From Christensenella sp. UBA1782 (GTDB lineage Bacteria; Bacillota; Clostridia; Christensenellales; DTU072): DNA of 5,761 bases. Every line of letters begins with the position of its first letter. Positions within the stretch are counted from its first letter, which is position 1. The notes under the pieces were generated by a model. The model saw nothing but the letters and a program-made list of their open reading frames with translations, ran no database searches and was not told the origin of the DNA. Made by a program: the position numbers and the translations under genes. This document shows, piece by piece, positions 5,436 to 5,761 of this stretch. The stretch spans positions 27,830-33,590 of the forward strand of contig DCGI01000041.1 in the NCBI GenBank assembly GCA_002315475.1, given 5' to 3'.

Positions 5436-5761
5436 TACTCTCAGCTCCGCTCATTTCTTCTAAATAATCCAAATATTTTTCCCAAGCAACGGCATAGTTG
5501 TTAAAGCATCCGGAAGGAATATAAATTTTCAAACCACCCACCATTTCGAACGGTAGGTTTTCGTACAACTGGATGGCTTGTTTGGCTTCCACCGTAACTT
5601 TTATCAACTGATTACATTGCGAGAATGCTCTGTTTCCGATGCTCTTGACGCCTTCCGGTATGGTAATCGAAGTCAAAGAAGTACACTTGCTGAACGCATA
5701 AGATTCGATTACCAAATCTTCGATGCCGCTCGTAAAGACAATTTCTTCCAAATTGACGCGG
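5422..5761 (-). CDS. BspA-type leucine-rich-repeat (LRR_5) protein, C-terminal 112 codons, 5' part outside the window
   Basis: The reading frame is open across the right edge, so the true start is outside; the TTG at 5751 is simply an internal leucine codon. The visible part carries the LRR_5 pattern AFxxCxxLxxIxIPxxVxxI: one unit runs from SYAFSKCTSLTSITIPEGV to KSIGNRAF, the next from AFSQCNQL onward. It ends in the common BspA tail form IYIPSGCFNNYAVAWEKYL. Such proteins are usually surface or secreted adhesion-type repeat proteins, but no signal peptide can be judged here and the C-terminus (EMSGAESNDNK) has no LPXTG or membrane anchor. It is followed by, and overlaps or nearly touches, the HisRS-like gene, so the two are likely translationally coupled. 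Function unknown. Confidence 0.88.
   Translation of the reverse strand, partial: RVNLEEIVFTSGIEDLVIESYAFSKCTSLTSITIPEGVKSIGNRAFSQCNQLIKVTVEAKQAIQLYENLPFEMVGGLKIYIPSGCFNNYAVAWEKYLDYLEEMSGAESNDNK

Overview
The window looks like chromosomal DNA of a low-G+C Firmicute, most likely a gut-type Clostridia relative. G+C is around 40% by eye. The promoters have sigma-A form (TTGACA/TATAAT, 17-bp spacers), Shine-Dalgarno sites are of the GGAGG kind, the code is standard, the tRNA encodes its CCA, and there is a BspA-type leucine-rich-repeat protein. I cannot place it to genus. Every gene I can support lies on the minus strand, so transcription runs from right to left.

Layout in the direction of transcription: (1) 5761-5422 is the C-terminal end of a BspA/LRR_5 protein cut by the window edge. 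(2) 5435-4320 overlaps it and encodes a degenerate histidyl-tRNA synthetase-like protein that has lost the residues expected for catalysis but keeps a C-terminal anticodon-binding-like region. (3) A tRNA-Ser(GCU) gene at 4243-4153 has its own near-consensus promoter and a strong intrinsic terminator. (4) A perfect-consensus promoter at 4067-4039 drives a 763-residue FtsX/MacB-type ABC permease whose ATG lies only 13 nt past the -10 box, so its mRNA is probably almost leaderless. (5) 21 nt further on is a 309-residue alpha/beta hydrolase of the hormone-sensitive-lipase type, ended by a modest hairpin. (6) A separate promoter drives the N-terminal 181 codons of a ketopantoate-reductase-family oxidoreductase that runs off the left edge.

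The window therefore holds about four transcription units: LRR protein plus HisRS-like protein (possibly reading through into the tRNA), the tRNA, permease plus hydrolase, and the reductase. The permease has no ATPase partner in view and appears to lack the last transmembrane helix of its family. The most unusual item is the pseudo-HisRS translationally linked to a surface-type LRR protein rather than to histidine genes. No mobile element, CRISPR array or rRNA is visible.
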